Part shown: piece by piece, positions 34,618-45,679 of the stretch | Numbering within the stretch: the first letter of the stretch is position 1 | Layout of the letters: each line of letters begins with the position of its first letter | From: Aegilops tauschii subsp. strangulata | Taxonomy: Eukaryota > Streptophyta > Magnoliopsida > Poales > Poaceae | Assembly (NCBI RefSeq): GCF_002575655.3 | Contig: NC_053035.3 | Location: forward strand, 87,879,322-87,943,321 | Reading direction: 5' to 3' | Length of the DNA: 64,000 nt | Made by a program: the position numbers and the translations under genes | The notes under the pieces: generated by a model | Seen by the model: only the letters and a program-made list of their open reading frames with translations | The model's database searches: none | What the model was told of the DNA's origin: nothing

Positions 34618-35150
34618 CTATGCTGTGTACCAGACCTATTTTGTACCTCACCATGAGTTCGGCAAGAGGGTATAATAGTGATCCAGGAGTTGATCACTGG
34701 ACAACGGTCAAAATTATCCTTAGTGGAATAAGGATATGTTTCTCGATTATGGAAGTGCAAAAAGGTTAGTCGTAAAGGGTTACGTCGATGCAAGCTTTGA
34801 CACTGATCCAAATGACTCTAAGTCTCAATCTAGATACATATTGAAAGTGGGAGCAATTAGCTAGAGTAGCTCCGTGCAGAGCATTGTAGACTTAGAAATT
34901 TGCAAAATACATACAGATCTGAATGTGGCAGATCCGTTGACTAAACTTTTGTCACAAGCAAAACATGATCACACCTTAGTACTCTTTGGGTGTTAATCAC
35001 ATGGCGATGTGAACTAGATTATTGAATCTAGTAAACCTTTTGGGTATTGGTCACATGGCGATGTGAACTATAGAGTGTTAAATCACATGACAATGTGAAA
35101 CATTGGTGTTAAATCACATGGCGATGTGAACTAGATTACTGACTCTAGTG
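34618..35150 (+). pseudogene. RT end and RNase H remnant of the Angela-like Copia
   Basis: The frame resumes at the CTATG duplication as AMLCTRP and passes into RGYNSDPGVDHWTTVKIIL-like sequence, then GYVDASFDTDP-like coding (frameshifted near 34780), the equivalent of the Copia RNase H start. The central RNase H part (WCSSKQ, EAEY motifs) is missing after 34855, and the text jumps to a degenerate LNVADPLTKLLSQAKHD-type C-terminus. Numerous stops make it nonfunctional. Confidence 0.8.
34997..35131 (+). repeat. Four copies of a small palindromic motif before the Copia LTR
   Basis: TCACATGGCGATGTGAAC occurs at 34997-35014 and 35051-35068, as TCACATGACAATGTGAAA at 35083-35100, and again exact at 35114-35131. 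Each is an inverted repeat (CACAT...ATGTG). They lie between the pol end and the polypurine tract of the Copia element. Confidence 0.85.
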
Positions 35151-35162
35151 CAAGTAGGAGAC

Positions 35163-36890
35163 TGAAGCAAATATGCCCTAGAGGCAATAATAAAGTTGTT
35201 ATTTATATTTCCTTATATCATGATAAATGTGTATTATTCATGCTAGAATTGTATTAACCAGAAACTTAGTACATGTGTGAATACATAGACAAACAGAGCG
35301 TCCCTAGTATGCCTCTACTTGACTTGCTCGTTAATTAAAGATGGTTAAGTTTCCTAGCCATAGACATATGTTGTCATTTGATGAACGGGATCACATCATT
35401 AGAGAATGATGTGATGGACAAGACCCATCCGTTAGCTTAGCATAATGATCATTTAGTTTTATCGCTATTGCTTTGTTCATGACTTATACATGTTCCTCAG
35501 ACTATGAGATTATGCAAATCCCGAATACCGGAGGAACACCTTGTGTGCTATCAAACATCACAACGTAACTGGGTGATTATAAAGATGCTCTACAGGTATC
35601 TCCGATGGTGTTTGTTGAGTTGGCATAGATCGAGATTAGGATTTGTCACTCCGTGTATCAGAGAGGTATCTCTGGGCCCTCTCGGTAATGCTCATCACTA
35701 TAAGCCTTGCAAGCAATGTCAATAATGAGTTAGTTACGGGATGATGCATTACGAAACGAGTAAAGAGACTTGCCGGTAACGAGATTGAACTAGGTATGAT
35801 GATATTGACGATCGAATCTCGGGCAAGTAACATACAGATGACAAAGGGAACAACGTATGTTGATAAATATCTTCATAGAATACGTAGGAGCCAATATGAG
35901 CATCCAAGTTCCGCTATTGGTTATTGACCGGAGATGTGTCTCGGTCATGTCTACATAGTTCTCGAAGCCGTAGTGTCCGCACGCTTAACGTTCGATGATG
36001 ATTTGTATTATGAGTTATGTGATTTGATGTACCGAAATTTGTTCGGAGTCCCTGATGAGATCATGGACATGATGAGGAGTCTCGAAATGGCCGAGACATG
36101 AAGATTCATATATTGGAAGGTTGCATTTGGACATCGGAATGGTTCCGAGTGGTTCGGACATTTTTTCGGAGTACCGAGAGGTTACCAGAACCCCCCGGAG
36201 AAAGATATGGGCCTTATGGCCATAGGAGGGAGGCTAACCAGCCCATAAGGGACTGGTGCGCTCACCACAAGGGAGAAGGCCGAATTGGACTTGGGAAGGG
36301 GGCTGGCGCCCCCCTTTCCTTCTCTTACTCCCTCTCCTTCCCCCTTTCCCCCTCCGGTAGAAGGAAAAAAGGGTGGGGCCGAATCCTACTAGGACTCGAG
36401 TCCTAGTAGGACTCCCCTCTCCCTGGTGCGCCTCTTCTTGGCCGGCCTCCTCCTCCCCTCCTTTATATACGGGGAGGGGGCACCTCAAGGACACAACAGA
36501 CAATTGTCTTAGCTGTGTGCGATGCCCCCCTCCAGAGATACACACCTCGGTCATATCGTCGTAGTGCTTAGGCGAAGCCTTGCGCCGGTAACTTCATCAT
36601 CACCGTCACCACGCCGTCGTGCTGACGGAACTCTCCCTCGGCCTCAACTGGATCAAGAGTTCGAGGGATGTCACCGAGTTGAACGTGTGCTGACTGTAGA
36701 GGTGCCGTACGTTCGGTACTTGGATTGGTTGGATCGCGAAGACGTTCGACAAAATCAACCGCGTTTAAACACTTCCACTTTCGGTCTACGAGGGTATGTG
36801 GACACACTCTCCCCGCTCGTTGCTATGCTTCTCCTAGATAGATCTTGCGTGATCGTAGGGAAAAAATTTGAAATACTATGTTCCCCAACA
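35163..36890 (+). repeat. 3' LTR of the Angela-like Copia
   Basis: It begins TGAAGCAAATATGCCC after the purine stretch AAGTAGGAGAC and ends TTCCCCAACA, about 1.73 kb, the usual length for BARE/Angela LTRs. The usual TGTTGG start is replaced by TGAAGC, a subfamily or mutational variant. A TATA box (TTATATA near 36463-36469) lies in the GC-rich final third. Reading frames inside it are incidental. Confidence 0.9.
36463..36469 (+). promoter_or_regulatory. TATA box in the Copia LTR
   Basis: CTTTATATACGGGG follows GC-rich sequence and precedes the transcribed R region, the usual layout of this LTR type. Confidence 0.65.
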
Positions 36891-39128
36891 AAATTACATG
36901 TTTCAACGTCATCGAAAATATTTTTGTGTCTGGTGCACATGTTAAAGCAAAGCCATCACTCTGAATTTTTTATGTTTATTTATGTGTTTGAAATGTTGTT
37001 TTGTATTCTTCTCCAGGGCCAAACGAATATGATAATAGCCAGCTTTCAAGTCTAGTTTAGAGAACAATGCAACTCTAGATAACTCATCTAACAAATCATC
37101 TATGTCTAGCGATGGGTATTTTCCTTTGACGATAAGAGCTAGCATTTAATTTCATCTAGCCATATGCCATTCTCTAACTACATTCGTTCTTTTTGGCCAA
37201 TATAAACAAGAGATGACAAACATGTTTTAGCAACTAACCAACTTGTGCTTCATTTTTTATCTTTCAAATGTGCTGATACTCTATAGGGTCTAGCGGCAAG
37301 TGGCATTGCACCTTGAAGGGGGCCGCTGGGGAGTAGCAAACACCTCAAAATGCTTGTCTAATACCAGTTGTAGAGAAGTAGAATGTGTGGTGATCCAGAA
37401 GAAATAAGAGGATTGATGGACATAATAGTTAGAGCAACATGATTTTTAGGTGATGAACCCTCCTTGTAATGAAACACAACCCATCTCAGCAACTAATCAA
37501 CCTGCATTGGGCAGTGGATAAGAAGCCAGTCGAGGACAATAATAGCCTCATAAGCACCAAGGATTACAAGGCAAAAATTGGTGTTGTGGGAGTGACTAGC
37601 ACAAGTGCAAGTGTAGTCTTGAACATGATTTTTGTACTAAGTTGAGATCCTCCGGTGATAGTAACTATCAAGGGTTTGATAGTCTGGATTCCTCAAAGAT
37701 GAGTTAGCAGAGCCAAATATGTTATGCTAGAGTCAGCCAACAAGTAAAGAGAATGGCCATGCATTTGGACATAGGTGCTAACTAATCGTAATTACCTAGA
37801 GCAGTTGCACATAAAGAATCCAGGGTTGAGACGTCCACTCTTAGCCAATTCAGAATATGCATATGACGAAGTGCAATAGTGATCAATCATCTCTTGCACA
37901 ACTGTAGATGAACTGAAAACTTGTACACTAATGATCTCTAGCTCATTTCACGTCACAGACAAAATAAAGACCACACAGTTTCCTGTAAGCTTATAGAGCA
38001 GACCATTTATCTTTTCCAGAAGTGGTATGATGGAGTTTTGCACTCTTCAGATGCTCGTGGTTGTAGGTCATGAGATAACGGAAGGGGTAGCTATGAGGTT
38101 ATGCATGCTAATGATTGTCATTCTTCTCCCAATTCCTTATGAAGCAACATGAGTTCGTTAGGTTGAATCCAAGTCTTGGGGGTTATGTATATATAGCGCT
38201 TGCACTACGAGCTTGATACCATCGGGGAAGCACATGTTGTAGTGAAGTAGACCAGGAGCTGGTTCATAGGCAATTTGTTGCTCATACAATTCTGAAAACG
38301 GTCCACATAATCCTATCGAAGTCTTAGAAACATGGAACGAATGAGGAATGAAGATCTCCTGTTGGTTACGGCTAAATTGGCTTTGCAGTAGATGACATAA
38401 TCCGTCCCAATTGGCACTGGCACACTGCGTTGCACTGACTTATCCAACGCTTTGCAACACCATAAAACTAACAAGAAGCAATGGAAACCCACATGTTCCA
38501 AGGCCTTGCCCACATCAGTAAATAATCTTCAAAATGGGCTTGCCATAGCATCAAATTGGTGTCGTCAAAACAAGGAAGTTCAACCCAAGAACCCATACCA
38601 AAAGTAATAGTAAATCATGCAATCTAACAAACATGTGCAGCGGGGTGGATTTTTTTTGCGTCCACATGTTTGGCCAGAGGAGGGAAATTAAGTGTTATGT
38701 GCCTTCCCCGATGTTCCTTGTTGGTGCTAAAGTCATCAAATGGGGCCACAAAGTTGCTCCAAGAGTTTATGTGCGGCATCATCGTATTCATTGACTTCAC
38801 GCCTTGGCAGTTCTCGGCACCTTGTCAAGATCCAACTGGATTTTCCTAGTGTTGACACCGAGCTCGTCCCAAATGGCATCGATCTGATGATGGCATCCAG
38901 CTTGCCTGTCATGTTTATCATCTTGTGCATGATCTTGATCATGTCGTCTCAGTGATCCTTGAACCTTTAGTCCATGTTAATTATGTGAGAGATCACCCTC
39001 GAGGAGATTGTAGATAGTCTTCGCCTCGGGTGTGAGTTCATGCATCGCTTGCTGACACAAGCATTTCTGAATTAGGATATTTTGACGTTGTGTTTAAGGA
39101 CCTAGGACGAGGAGGCTTTGATACCAAA
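36891..39128 (-). mobile_element. Old Gypsy relic (internal region)
   Basis: At 36942-37145 the - strand carries an RT fragment (YPSLDIDDLLDELSRVALFS, KLDLKAGYYHIRL), and at 39115-39126 it has TGGTATCAAAGC, a decayed tRNA-Met PBS. The two are in the right order for a - strand element with gag on the right and pol on the left. The 2 kb between have no sustained frame, so the copy is old. The Angela-like Copia probably inserted into it, since its LTR ends at the left border. Confidence 0.65.
36942..37145 (-). pseudogene. Gypsy RT fragment
   Basis: About 67 residues cover the part of the RT palm with KYPSLDIDDLLDEL and FSKLDLKAGYYHIRL, after which the similarity fades. It includes the first catalytic Asp region but not the DD box. 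Confidence 0.75.
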
Positions 39129-40178
39129 TGTGAGCTTGTCTCTTGTACCGAGATCATAGGTGAATCATATTATATATTTTAATGATACCATAGATTGATT
39201 ATCACTCGAATTGTATTGTAGGTACTATTATCCACCAACCACCCTCACAGCTAGGTCGCACACATCCTAACCTTGGCTGTAATCAGCTTCTTCCATCCCA
39301 AGTTCATACACCCTCTTGATTGTTATGAGAAGAGAAGGAAACATTACACCTTAGCAGGTCTAGTTAAGGCTTGCAAGCCACTAGGTAGGAGCCTTTGGAT
39401 TGATCCGGATTTCCTAACATAAGACATGGTCTACTCTCAAGATCCCAAAGGCAGAATGAGAATATACACCTCTGGATGATCGAAGAACCAAAAGAGATGC
39501 TAGTATAATATTGGGTCTCCACCTCCTGCACGATTAAAAAGCTTGTGTTAAAGTTTTGATAGGTTAATAACATTGTAATTGGCCCCGCCAGCACCGGAAG
39601 TGATAATAAAAGTAGGAATGTTGTCACTAGAATGCTATCCCCTGCTTCCTTGTTCGGGTTACGGAAATGGTTGACTTTCAAAATGAAATACCCTTCTTCC
39701 CCATTTTACAAATTCACCTAGAGCTAGCGATGCGAGTCTGTTTCCTAGGTGCCCCACTAGCATCATTGTCACCTTATGCGTTGGAGCAGTGCTACCGACA
39801 TGAGAAACTAGCGCAGTACGGATTTCATGAGAAACGATGTGGATTGCCTTGCTAGCTAGGTTCGAGCCGAGCTAAAAAAACTCCCTTGAAAAAATCTAGG
39901 CTCTAGTCGAGCTGAAGCCAATGTTGAGTTGAGTCACCATGATAAGTCAATTTGAGGCAACTCTTAATGCTATATTTTGAGTTAATAAAAATGCCTTTCA
40001 TAAAAAAATACTAGGCTTGAGCTCTCGAGCCAAGCTCAAGCCGATGTCGAGCCGAGTCACCATGATAATCAATGACAGGTAACTCTTTCGTCAGATATTT
40101 TAGTTTGTTTTCTATGGTCTAGCATCTTTGCCGAACAAATTCAGTAAGATACAAATTGCTGCCCTACATGTTTTGTAA
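39129..40178 (-). other. Probable LTR remnant and flanking decayed sequence
   Basis: TGTGAGCTTGTCTC at 39129 directly follows the PBS and is where the LTR of the relic should begin; I cannot place its other end. Near 39890-40100 two imperfect copies of a 90-base stretch with GAGTCACCATGATAA occur about 115 bases apart. No gene is visible. Confidence 0.45.
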
Positions 40179-40282
40179 CTCCCTCCATCTCATAATAAGT
40201 GTGTCAACTTTATACTAAGTTTAGTATAAAATTGTACTCCACCTAGTATTAAGATTAAAACACTTATTTTAGGACGGAGGAG
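40179..40282. mobile_element. Stowaway-like MITE
   Basis: The termini CTCCCTCCATCTCATAATAA and (reverse) CTCCTCCGTCCTAAAATAA form an inverted repeat about 104 bases apart, with TA at both sides. The central ACTTTATACTAAGTTTAG and its reverse make a near-complete hairpin. These are the marks of Stowaway (Tc1/mariner) miniature elements, common in Triticeae. Confidence 0.85.
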
Positions 40283-40416
40283 TACATGAAAACAATACCG
40301 TGAACCGAGGTAACCAGTGGCTCGCTAGTTTTGGTACCCACCCTGACCGACAATACTTACTTTCTCACAGTCAACATGACCAACAACCAAACTGGCTAGC
40401 AGTATGATTCTACTAC

Positions 40417-40436
40417 CACTAGCAAAAAACAGGGCT
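40417..40436 (+). repeat. CACTA 5' terminal inverted repeat
   Basis: CACTAGCAAAAAACAGGGCT fits the Triticeae CACTA terminus CACTAGTAGAAAA with two changes. The matching right end is not seen in the window. Confidence 0.8.
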
Positions 40437-40462
40437 TTGGTTTAGGCATGGCCAGCCCATTA

Positions 40463-40716
40463 GTCCCGGTTCAGTCAAGAATCGGGACCAATGGTTGCAT
40501 ACGTCCCGGTTCGTGAGCCCAGGGAGCCGGCCGGGCCTCGTGGGGCATCTGTCCCGGTTCGTCTGGACCCATTTGTCCCGGTTCCAGGCACGAACCGGGA
40601 CCAGTGGTCCTCGCTCCTGGCCCGCTCCTGGCCCACAGCCTTTGGTCCCGGTTCGTGCCATGAACCGGGACAGAAGGGGTGCCTTTAGTCCCGGTTCCAG
40701 CCACGAACCGGGACCA
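40463..40716 (+). repeat. Subterminal palindromic repeats of the CACTA element
   Basis: Seven or so units of the kind GTCCCGGTTCGTGCC or its reverse GAACCGGGAC occur, several arranged head to head as short hairpins (for example 40577-40602 and 40648-40672). Such repeats bind the element-encoded protein needed for excision. Confidence 0.85.
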
Positions 40717-40726
40717 ATGAGGTGCC

Positions 40727-40734
40727 TATATATA
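40727..40734 (+). promoter_or_regulatory. TATA box ahead of the first CACTA gene
   Basis: CCTATATATACCCC directly after the subterminal repeats, about 140 bases before the first coding stretch. Confidence 0.65.
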
Positions 40735-40859
40735 CCCCATCGCTGGCGAGCAGAGCACTCCACACTGCTCTGTTTTTCTGGCCAGCGAGGGGAGAGCTTT
40801 GTGGTGCTCTAGCTCACCTCCTATGCACATGAGGTGTTCGATGAAATGCCCGAGCCACA

Positions 40860-41550
40860 CTAGTTAAGGTTTGTCCTCTCGAAGCTCGACCTCTAAGCTC
40901 CATTTTCCTCAAGATTTGTCTAGGTTTACCAGTCTGTCACGTCCCGTCCCCGTCTTCACCGCCGTCGATGGCCCACGCCGATCTCGTCGCCGGCACCACC
41001 GTGGTGAACCAATTGTTCTTATATTCTTTCGGAAAGAAAAAATTCTTACTTATATGATTAGATAGATACTTGTCTAATTTTTCATACTTTTATTATTGCT
41101 TGTGATTATATAGTGTGATGGTTTTGGTATCTGCCCCCATCGGCCCTCGTCCTGTCTATGATTCGGATGTGGTATATATTATCTTTTATAACTATTTGGT
41201 TCATTTATTGTTTATGAAAATTATGCCGACCAACGTGACATAGATTTTATTTATCTAGGAGGTATGTGAACCGGAAATTCCAACCGACCCTATTGTCGAG
41301 AGGTTAAATTTAGTTGAAGAAGAAAGCAATTAGTTGAAGGAAAATATATAAAAAATTGAGGAGGAGAAGATGATATTGGAGTTGCATGTTGCGGATGTTG
41401 TCGATGATCACAAGATCAAGATGGACGCAATGCGTTTGAAGATTGGAAAGATTAGAAAATATGCCATTCATACCGAGGCTTGGTATCATTATGCCGTTGG
41501 ATCAATTGTTACCTTGGTTGTGATTATGATCGCATTTGTTGTTGCATTAA
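40860..41550 (+). pseudogene. First gene of the CACTA element: coiled-coil protein with C-terminal membrane segment
   Basis: The first coding part (about 40871-41000) reads SSTSKLHFPQDLSRFTSLSR and VFTAVDGPRRSRRRHHRG, a basic leader. After a probable intron, PIGPRPVYDSDVV (about 41135) and then EVCEPEIPTDPIVERLNLVE lead into a charged, probably coiled-coil region with two in-frame stops, and IEEEKMILELHVADVVDDHK (from about 41357). The end, YHYAVGSIVTLVVIMIAFVVA, is a hydrophobic helix, so the protein would be tail-anchored. The last residues are now supplied by Copia LTR sequence. Function is unknown; I know similar proteins only from CACTA elements. Confidence 0.6.
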
Positions 41551-41596
41551 GTCTTCAATACACAAAAATCACTAAGGGGCACTAGATGCACTTACA
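41548..41596 (-). repeat. 3' LTR remnant (49 bp) of the SIRE-type element
   Basis: From TAAGTCTTCAATACAC to ATGCACTTACA it matches the end of the 5' LTR (53773-53821) with one or two changes. Left of 41548 the sequence is CACTA coding. About 1.45 kb of LTR is missing. Confidence 0.9.
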
Positions 41597-42114
41597 ATCT
41601 CCCCCTTTTTGGGGATTCATGACAATATAGGTTAAGTTTTCAATGGGGATAAACATATGAAGTCTAAATACTGATATTGTGGAATTTGATTGCAAGATAT
41701 AGAAGAACTCCCCCTGAAGATGTGCATAGTGAGGAATTTGCTTTTGAAGCAATGCACACTTGAAGAGTTGAATCATGGAGATCTCCCCCTATATCTTGTA
41801 ATTCATACACGCATTTGACATAATATATGAAGAATTTGAAATGCATGATGAAATATGGTGACTGATGTAATTCAGCATGCGTGCAATACCATTAACGAGG
41901 AATAAGCATGCAGATGAAACAGCAAAAGTATCAGGCCACCATAGAGTTTAAGTTTACAACTCGATCCAACAAAGTCATCAGAAGAACGAGAGTTGTAACT
42001 TAAAAAAACGCCCAATTTAAGATAGACCCGCTTGAAGACTTACTCAAATTTCTCCCCCTTTGTCATCAAATGACCAAAAGGTTTGAAAATGAGGACTAAC
42101 GCCCGTGAAGAATA
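41597..42114 (-). other. Polypurine tract and 3' noncoding end of the SIRE-type element
   Basis: AAAAAGGGGGAGAT on the - strand (41597-41610) is the polypurine tract. A second purine-rich AAAGGGGGAGAAATTT occurs near 42050 and GGGGGAGATC near 41785. No gene is seen here. Confidence 0.75.
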
Positions 42115-45100
42115 TCAAGGTGATGAAGGAGCGTCAGCGTTGTTGGGGTCGTTTGTTGTAGTAGGGCCTGCCGCAGTGTCGTCCAAGTCTTCATGTTCAT
42201 CAGTGTCACGTGATGAAGAATAGGAGCTGGCCACCAAGGAAGGAACTTTTACCTTCTTGTACTTCTTCCGAGGAGGTGCATCCCAGTCAAAATCTTCCTT
42301 GAGACCCATTTTCTTCAGATCTTCTTCACCATATATGTGCGACAGAACAGCCCAGGTGCGGTTGAGGGTTTCATGAAGGTAGTAATGGTTTTTCTTCACT
42401 GCATTATGGGTAGCAGTCATGTTGTGAAGAATTGAACCAAACTGACGCTTGACCCATTTGTGATTGCGATCAACCTTCTAGTGAAGACTGAGGAGAAGCT
42501 CATGGTCAGTCATCACCCTGGGAGCTGTGCCTTGAGGATTTTGCTTGGGTGCGTTGGCGGCAGAGTCATGGGTGGCAGAGTCATCATTGGTGGAATAGGA
42601 TGCAGCCTTGCGAAATTGACCATCCAATGGACGAATGCCTTCATCAATAACAGCAGTAGCCTTGCCCTTTTCATCAGCTGAGGAAAATGTCCGTTTTAGG
42701 ACATCAATCGAGGGCAAGTAGCTGCAATGATTCAGTGTATCAGCTTTGTAGTTGAGTGAAGACCTTGTTCTGATGAATCTCATAATCCACGGAGCATAAG
42801 GCTTCAACTCAAATGGTGACATTGCGACATTGGCCAGAGTCCTCATGCAGAAATCATGGAAGTTGACGGGAACGCCATGAATGATATTGAAAAGCAGATT
42901 CTTCATGATGCCAATGACTTCTTCTTCATTTGAGTTGTGGCCCTTGATAGGACTCAATGTCTTCGTCAGAATGCGATAGACGGTCCGAGGCACATACAAC
43001 AATTCCTTCACAACGAATTTTGTTCTTGGGGCCTGACCTGGCATCAAAGGCTTCATCAGCACTTGCATATAGTGACCTGTAAGCTCAGGTTCATTGTAGA
43101 CGCAACAAGCACATTCAAGGGGAGGACTGAGAGGCAAAGCACGAAGCAATTCAGTAGCTGGTGCCTTGTAGTGAGTGTTTTCAGACATCCAGTCCAGCAC
43201 CCATGAATTTACATCTTCAGAGTCTCCGGTGATGTGTAGAGTTGCATAAAATTGAAGAATGAGCTTCTCATTCCAATCACAGATATCAGTGCAGAAATTT
43301 AACAGTCCAGCGTAGTAAAGAACACTGAGGACTGGCCCGAAGCACGACAGAGATTCCATATCCACGTGAGGAATGTGCTCATGATCGAAGACTTTGTCTT
43401 TGTTGAACAGCACTGAGGAATAAAAATTGGCCTGGCTGGTAGTCCAGAAATGCCTCTTCCTAATGCGAGCAGAGTCATAGGGGTTGCAATCAGTGAAGAA
43501 TACGTGCTCGCCGAAGAAATCATCAGCCTTGAATTTTTGCTTCCGTGAGAATGGATCCTTTGGCTTGGGCAGAGGAGTGTCAGTCAGTTGCATGATGACC
43601 TCAGGAATCGCAATCTCAAGATCTTCAGGCTGAGGAATTTCTGGTTCCTCTTCAGTGGCAGCTTGGTTCTTCAAATCTTCATTTTCATTTTCTTCAGCAC
43701 TAGCGGCTGGAATGTCTTCATGAGCTTCATCAGATCCCATTTGAACTGTAGTTGCTGGGGACTGAGGAATTTGTTGTAACGGGTGAAGAGTGGAGAATTG
43801 GGGTGCTGACTTTTCCAAAAGTCATCATTCATCACTGGTGTGGTACAGCCAATGTCCACATCTTCATCTTCCATTTCTTCAACGCCAGCCTCTTTAGCAG
43901 TAAACTGAGGCATAGGCGAGGAAACTGTGGGGGTTGAAGGGATTTTGTCCACTTCAACTTCTTCATCCATCTGCTCTGACGAAGCAGGAGAAGGATTTTC
44001 TTCATTAGATCTACTAGGGATCACATATTCTTCATCAAAAGGGACGATTTCCTTTGATGGCATGGAGGAAACTGGAACATCATCAATTGGATTAGCAAAT
44101 GAGCTTGTCAATTTCTTCATCTTCTTCGGTGCTGAAGAATCTGAAGGAGCTGATGTTTTCCTTTTCTTCACTGCTGCACACTCTGCGGCCTTGGTCTTCT
44201 TCACATCTGATGCAGATGGAAGGATTGGAGTTGGAGTAGGCGTAGGAGGAGTAGAGGAATGTGGTTGATTTTCTTCAGGCACAACTGATGCAGTTGCCCT
44301 GACCTCTTCATTTTCTTCAGGCGCACCACTAGTGGGTGCCCTGGCAGTTTCATCAGCGGCTGGAATGCAGTCGTCAGCCCTGGAACTTACATTTTCTTCA
44401 GCAGCCTGATTGTCATCAGCGGTGCTGGCATGTTCTTCAGTTGGCTGAGCAGATGCTTCAGCCTGAGGAATTTCTTGTTGCGATGGGGCTGCAACATTTG
44501 AGGTGAACATCTTAGTCAGTTTAACAAACCTGACCTTGGCTCCTTTCCAATCAGCATAGTAAGCATTGAAATCATCGCTGAGGACTTTGATTTCAGACAG
44601 GATCTTCACAAGTTCATCAGTTGTCATAGAGACAACATTGTTCTTCAGGAATTTTTCCTTCCTGTACTGCGCTTTCTTGAGCTGTCTGGCCTTCTCAAAT
44701 TTCCATTTTTCTTCTTGGATGAAGGCAGTCAGCATATGACTTTGACCAGGAGTCAGCTTGGAGTCAGCTTGAAGTCAGGCATAGGAGTGTTTGGGTCCTT
44801 GTGCCAGAGGTCAATGTAGTCGAGGATCAACTTTGGATCCAAAAGCAGAGGCACATTTGTGCCCTTGGCTCTAGCGGCCCTGACTTGCCTATCTCTGATG
44901 ATTTCAGCAAGTTCTTCATCATCAGCTTCGTCTTCTTCAGACGGCACTTGGAAGGCGACCTGCCTCTTGTGAGGACTTGGGCGAGAGCCTCGTCCAGCAG
45001 TGGTCTTTGTCTTCAGCAAAGAGGGTCCTGTTGAAGAATTTGGTGCAGCTGAGGAACTAGCTGAAGCTCCTGAGGCAATAGAGATGCATGTAGTCCTTTG

Positions 45101-45679
45101 GCACGTGGCGAGATGCACAGGTGCTGAGGATTTGGTCGGAGCAGCTGAGGACTTTGGAGGAGCAGCTGCGGCGTGAGGAATTGGCCGTGAGGGCTTAGCT
45201 GAGGAAATTGGCCGTGAGGGCATTGAAGAAGAGGCACTTGGCTTGTGCGCAGGCTTCTTTGCCATGGATTTCATCAGCCTTACAGAGGCCTCAGCAGCAG
45301 CAGCAGTAGAGTCTTCGTTGAATTTCCTCACTGCATCTTTTGCCTGTTTGGCCAACTTGGCCTGGCGCTTGGCCCATTCTTCAGGAAAATCCTCACCGCG
45401 CTTGATGCTAGTGGGATCTGCTTCTTGGCTAGGTGCCAATGCTGGTCTTGAGCATGGAGGAGTAACAGCGAATTTGTTCATGTATTTTGGAGTCACATAC
45501 CTGTACTCCCTCCACTCTTTTGCCCATCTCCTCTCTATCCTCTGAATGGGCACCTTGCGCTGATTTTTATCTTCCTCAGGGGGTGTGCAGTACCCAGCAT
45601 AAATGTCCTCAGGGATTTCAAAGGCAGTATTGATTTCATGCCTCTTTCCTCCTTTCTGTGGCTTCTTTCCATCATCCAT
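42115..45679 (-). pseudogene. Large extra reading frame of the SIRE-type element (env-position ORF)
   Basis: Blocks at 45679-44753, 44735-43671, 43818-42478 and 42420-42115 join into one former protein of roughly 1,170 residues. It starts MDDGKKPQKGGKRHEINTAF and has a Lys/Ala-rich helix (KRQAKLAKQAKDAVRKF), a Ser/Pro/Ala-rich region, a basic PRKKMKK-like patch (SAPKKMKKLTSSF), acidic Glu-rich repeats, and a folded part (FKADDFFGEHVFFTDCNPYD, CVYNEPELTGHYMQVLMKPL). It ends with an acidic tail. Breaks are an 11-bp tandem duplication near 44750, a frameshift near 43770 and one in-frame TAG near 42478. SIRE elements carry an env-like gene here, but I see no signal peptide or membrane segment, so its role is open. 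Confidence 0.7.

Larger units (their letters stand above)
1641..36890 (+). mobile_element. Angela/BARE-like Copia retrotransposon, 3' half, split by a nested Gypsy element
   Basis: Copia pol runs from 1641 to 2580, is interrupted by a 32-kb Gypsy element with its nested insertions, and resumes at 34618. If the insertion and one CTATG copy are removed, the reading passes straight through GSIKYAMLCTRP, a conserved stretch of Copia RT/RNase H. The 3' LTR follows at 35163-36890. The 5' LTR, gag, protease and integrase lie beyond the CACTA insertion to the left, outside the window. The TGAAGCAAATATGCCCTAGAG start and TTCCCCAACA end resemble Angela/BARE/WIS LTRs; the exact family is not certain. 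Confidence 0.88.

Noticed and set aside
36098..36810. Reading frames of 100-177 codons near the Copia LTR TATA box
   Set aside because: They are contained in the LTR (35163-36890) and have no protein-family features.
37146..39114. Possible decayed host gene between the Gypsy RT fragment and the PBS
   Set aside because: No exon-like frame is kept, and the flanking RT fragment and PBS on the same strand fit a retroelement interior better.
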